In this document: positions 63,529 through 64,000 of the stretch, one piece after another
How positions within the stretch are numbered: position 1 is the first letter of the stretch
Layout: every line of letters begins with the position of its first letter
Assembly (NCBI RefSeq): GCF_027596085.1
Contig: NC_072469.1
Span: 16,994,238 to 17,058,237 of the forward strand
Direction: 5' to 3'
DNA length: 64,000 nucleotides
DNA from: Anoplopoma fimbria
Taxonomy: Eukaryota > Chordata > Actinopteri > Perciformes > Anoplopomatidae
The notes under the pieces: generated by a model
What the model saw: the letters and a program-made list of their open reading frames with translations, nothing else
Databases searched by the model: none
What the model was told of the DNA's origin: nothing
Position numbers and translations under genes: made by a program

Positions 63529-63560
63529 TAATGGCCCCGGCAGGTTAACCGGGGCCATTA
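63529..63560. repeat. GC-rich 12-bp inverted repeat (stable hairpin)
   Basis: TAATGGCCCCGG (63529-63540) and CCGGGGCCATTA (63549-63560) flank an 8-base loop, CAGGTTAA. The stem has eight consecutive G:C pairs inside AT-rich DNA. The flanks do not extend the pairing, so it is too short for a microRNA precursor. Confidence 0.8.
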
Positions 63561-64000
63561 TAGGACAACTCTCTCCAGTCCAAATCTTTTTTGTATGGGA
63601 GACAAACTTCAATACCGAACACAGAAAAACTGGCTTTTCAGCTCGACAGGGCCTCTTTGAGCAGGTGTTTCAGCTTAAACTCTGCAGACATGAACAATGC
63701 CAATGATGTTTAACACGGTCGCAGAGGATCTCTCTCCCAGAATGGTATTTCCTCTTTTATTTTAAAGCTGGAAGCAATTTTAGCCCAGTGGGTTTGCCAA
63801 CTCTCTCTTTTCTCCCAACACTCTGGTCATATCCTATATCAGCCTTTGTCCTGTGCAAACACGAAACACACACTGGGCGTATTTACAGCACAGAAACTTA
63901 TTTTCTTTTCACACACAAAGTGGACACAAACATGCACTTACTCAGCGATTTTGTTGAAAGATTGTTGATATTTGAACTCAACACTAAAACAAATACCCCC

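Larger units (their letters stand above)
43000..64000. other. Upstream flank without recognisable genes
   Basis: In 21 kb beyond the mmp16 promoter I find no coding exon with splice sites and protein similarity on either strand. The longest frames (for example 49653-50105 minus and 56970-57371 plus) look like chance. The region carries a SINE, several interspersed repeats, microsatellites and hairpins listed separately. Long gene-poor flanks are common beside developmental genes and may hold enhancers, but conservation cannot be judged from one sequence. Confidence 0.6.

Noticed and set aside
63481..63600. Possible microRNA precursor around the GC-rich hairpin
   Set aside because: Pairing stops after 12 bp on both sides. 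A precursor needs a stem of roughly 30 bp or more.

Overview
The window looks like chromosomal DNA of a bony fish, probably a spiny-rayed (acanthomorph) teleost. It has long introns, very many long CA/GT microsatellites, a tRNA-derived SINE with the UnaL2-type LINE tail common in fish, and other interspersed sequences of teleost type. There are no bacterial operons, phage genes or CRISPR arrays. The species cannot be named from the sequence alone.

One protein-coding gene is supported. It is the 5' half of a membrane-type matrix metalloproteinase of the MMP16 (MT3-MMP) type, on the minus strand. Five coding exons were placed by homology and splice sites: 42431-42556 (signal peptide), 27398-27546 (propeptide), 25649-25771 (cysteine switch and furin site), 20021-20325 (front of the catalytic domain) and 2153-2314 (zinc-binding helix and Met-turn). 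All four internal junctions join in phase and all splice sites are GT/AG. They give 288 complete codons plus one base. The hinge, hemopexin repeats, transmembrane segment and tail must lie to the left of base 1.

Region by region: 1-2152 is the start of intron 5. 2315-20020 is intron 4 (17.7 kb) and holds most of the long microsatellites and a possible LINE fragment. 20326-25648 is intron 3, with a 565-bp transposon whose ends and fossil coding sequence point to the pogo branch of Tc1/mariner. 25772-27397 is intron 2. 27547-42430 is intron 1 (14.9 kb), with interspersed repeats and a perfect 15-bp hairpin. About 42557-42990 is a CpG-rich 5' leader and promoter candidate with a palindromic NRF1 motif and a short upstream ORF. 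43000-64000 is flanking DNA in which I find no coding exon. It has a near-consensus CTCF motif about 1.1 kb upstream of the ATG, a complete SINE, a three-unit repeat carrying CRE, ERE-like and DR1 motifs, two copies of a TTAGCATG-rich repeat, and two stable hairpins.

No undescribed multi-gene system is visible. The most useful leads are the pogo-derived transposon, the candidate regulatory motifs at the mmp16 5' end, a transcript-strand poly(A) tract close to the cysteine-switch exon, and several perfect inverted repeats without an obvious explanation.
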